Shown piece after piece: positions 62,107 to 64,000 of a stretch of 64,000 bases of DNA. Within the stretch, counting starts at the first letter, position 1, and every line of letters starts with the position of its first letter. Under the pieces are notes generated by a model. The model ran no database searches. It was not told the origin of the DNA and saw only the letters and a program-made list of their open reading frames with translations. Both the position numbers and the translations under genes were made by a program. The DNA is taken from positions 4,092,001 to 4,156,000 of the forward strand of contig JABYQQ010000001.1 in the NCBI GenBank assembly GCA_022605405.1, read 5' to 3'. The stretch comes from Earliella scabrosa. Taxonomy: Eukaryota > Basidiomycota > Agaricomycetes > Polyporales > Polyporaceae.

Positions 62107-63194
62107 GATGAGGAAGAGTGAGGAGGTAATCACGCAATCGTCGCACTCTGACTTGCTCACGAAATGTTGGCGCGCAGCCATCGCCGCGCTCCCGACCACT
62201 GCCCTATCGGTCATTCGTGTTGCTGATACACTGTTGGCGGGGCTGTCGACGGCGACGTGGACGGTGGAGAAGTTGGCCGTGTTCTCGCGGGCCCGAGGCC
62301 AATCGTGGTGGACGTGATGCAAAGACGCCCATGGTCACTGCCCTCATATGGATATGGTCTGCTGCTCATTGGGCACTGACGCACAGCTTGGGCTCTCCCT
62401 CATCATCGTCGACGTCCACCCATATGGAATTGCGCCCGTCGTTGCCCACGGAATCTGGAATTGCGGACTGCGGCGTGTGCTTGGATCTGGAATTCGGCAG
62501 GCTATATTGACTATCACTTGTCGCAGATGCTTCGCCTGTGCTTCACTATCGCCTTCTCCATCCTTTACCTCATTCCCCATTGGCCTCTCCGTCGAAACGC
62601 TGACTGATCTATCCCTTTTGGTCGTGTCAACGCTTGTTCATCCGCGACGGTCGTGGAACTCGGCGTGGAACTCGAGGACTTGACACCATCTCCCACCTGG
62701 CGGTCTTTTGGCCGCTCTCCGTCGACCGGAACGCCCTCGGGAGTCGACACCGACGGAGGTCGAGCGCACAGGCGCAGTCACGGAAGTCAATGTTGGTGAC
62801 CCATAATGGGCGGGCGCAGCGTTCTCTGGCAAGTATGTATTCCTGTCTTGCGTACGGTCTACTTCTTGTCACGATCATCCCTCCCACATTCTTCGAGCTT
62901 CCTCATCCATGTGATTCGACGCTCTCACAGGACCCCTTCTATCTCTACGGACCTTGTCACCGTCTCTCACCCAACGTTATTAGGCTGCACTCCACTGGTC
63001 ATTAGCTGGGAATGTCTCCATTGGTACTCACCCAAGCGATGAAGCATCGATGAAGATCTCTACCCCTTTCATCCTCGGCAGGTGAGCAATCGCCCAAAGT
63101 CGTCCTGTAAGTAGTCTACCACATGCAATCAACACAGCTCCGCCCTCCTCTGTAGTATAGCTCTTGCGTTACGTCAAACAGTTTACGACCGGAC

Positions 63195-63327
63195 TCATTG
63201 CTCGAAGCGTCCTTCCAGGGCTTGGGTCAAGGGCAGTATGGCTTTGTCTTCCAGCGCATGAACGAATTCGTCCGCGGTCGAAACAGCCGGATTGAGAATC
63301 AGACACGATTGACCGAACGTCTTCTCC
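63195..63327 (-). CDS. Possible terminal exon, unknown protein
   Basis: The frame is open for 43 codons after acceptor TAG (63330-63328) and ends in TGA. The composition (SCLILNPAVSTADEFVHALE) is protein-like. Upstream, frame 63299-63499 contains QVAHMDAVTPTWGFVLAPP, but no convincing intron joins the two. I do not recognise a family. Confidence 0.25.
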
Positions 63328-64000
63328 CTAGGTAGACAAATTGAGAGACCGTATCAGGGGGCGCGAGCACGAAACCCCAAGTGGGAGTCACCGCGTCCAT
63401 ATGTGCGACTTGCTGAGCCCAGCGGCCACTTCTATATGTTGCACGCGAACCCTGGAATGTCACGAATACATATACGGATCTCACATCAGAGTACACCAAG
63501 GCTCACCCATCCACCTATTACACTCCAGGATCTTGTAGACCGGTGTAGTTACATACCGGGTTCAGTCGTCTTCAATATAACATAGGTTATGCCAGGGTTA
63601 TGCATTGTGCTATCACTGGTGCCGAAACTCGATCCCTGTTGGCCACATTCACGAATGAGTACTTAGGCCTTTGGTTGTCACGATACGGGGATTGATTTGA
63701 AGATTTACGGAAGAGCGAACCGTGTGCTCATTCAGGCAATGGTCCTGGGAGTTGGCAACGACCTCGGTGTCTGATCAGACCTGTGGGCCACACACGAAGC
63801 TCTCGACGTATTCGAGGTGCTCAGATCCCGACAACCATGCGTTGTCGAAGACGTCGCCAGTGAGAAATAGACGCAAGGACGTCGGGGGCGCATGGGACGC
63901 AAGCGGGATAGATCGGCGCCTTGACGCCGAAGTCGCGGCAAAGACTCGGGAGCAGCCGAGAACGGCGGGGGCCTTCGGTCAGTGAGCGCAAAGGTACTCA

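Larger units (their letters stand above)
61981..64000. other. Region upstream of MET3 with unresolved coding-like pieces
   Basis: No complete gene is recognised. A minus-strand frame from 63327 to the stop at 63195 reads EKTFGQSCLILNPAV...DEFVHALEDKAILP and starts after a good acceptor (TCTACCTAG). A second minus-strand frame at about 63812-63940 contains LTGDVFDNAWLSGSEHLEY. On the plus strand, 62640-62810 contains LEDLTPSPTWRSFGRSPSTG. These could be exons of one or two genes, one running off the window, but I cannot join them. Confidence 0.35.

Overview
The window looks like nuclear DNA of a basidiomycete fungus, most likely an Agaricomycete (possibly a polypore). The evidence is: GC-rich, spliced genes with many introns of about 50-60 bp bounded by GT...AG; F-box-like genes of a type common in that group; a Zn2Cys6 regulator; a tRNA-Leu whose anticodon loop holds a short intron; and single-copy eukaryotic housekeeping genes. 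All multi-exon models below were built by hand from splice signals and protein-family conservation. In every model the exon lengths sum to a whole number of codons.

Left part (1-27.3 kb) is gene-poor. It holds the 3' end of one F-box-like gene (2-184, +), a complete F-box-like gene (471-1986, -), a PCL/Pho85-type cyclin (5315-7449, -) with a perfect 12-bp hairpin early in its coding region, and a 17-exon Zn2Cys6 transcription factor (16919-20060, -) with an 8-nt microexon. The stretches 7.45-16.9 kb and 20.1-27.3 kb contain no gene I can recognise. They carry strand-composition asymmetry, perfect palindromes and a few coding-like relics.

Middle part (27.3-46.3 kb) is dense and mostly about gene expression: 2-methylcitrate dehydratase (-), SNAPc subunit 3 (+), TFIIH p34/Tfb4 (+), taspase-1 (-), RNase H2 subunit B (+), a long disordered RGG-tailed protein (+), a cell-wall-integrity-type MAPKK (+), an intron-bearing tRNA-Leu, splicing factor SLU7 (+), and a membrane protein with a DUF1771-like segment (+). 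Two short divergent promoters (about 310 bp each) serve the dehydratase/SNAPC3 and taspase/RNase H2B pairs.

Right part (47.2-64 kb) carries the chromatin remodeller CHD1 (18 exons, -), a membrane-anchored pepsin-like aspartic protease (-), a tandem gene that keeps the protease's signal/propeptide and transmembrane-juxtamembrane module but has no catalytic domain (-), and ATP sulfurylase (-). The last 2 kb contain only unresolved coding-like pieces. The most unusual item is the aspartic protease next to its catalytic-domain-less relative.
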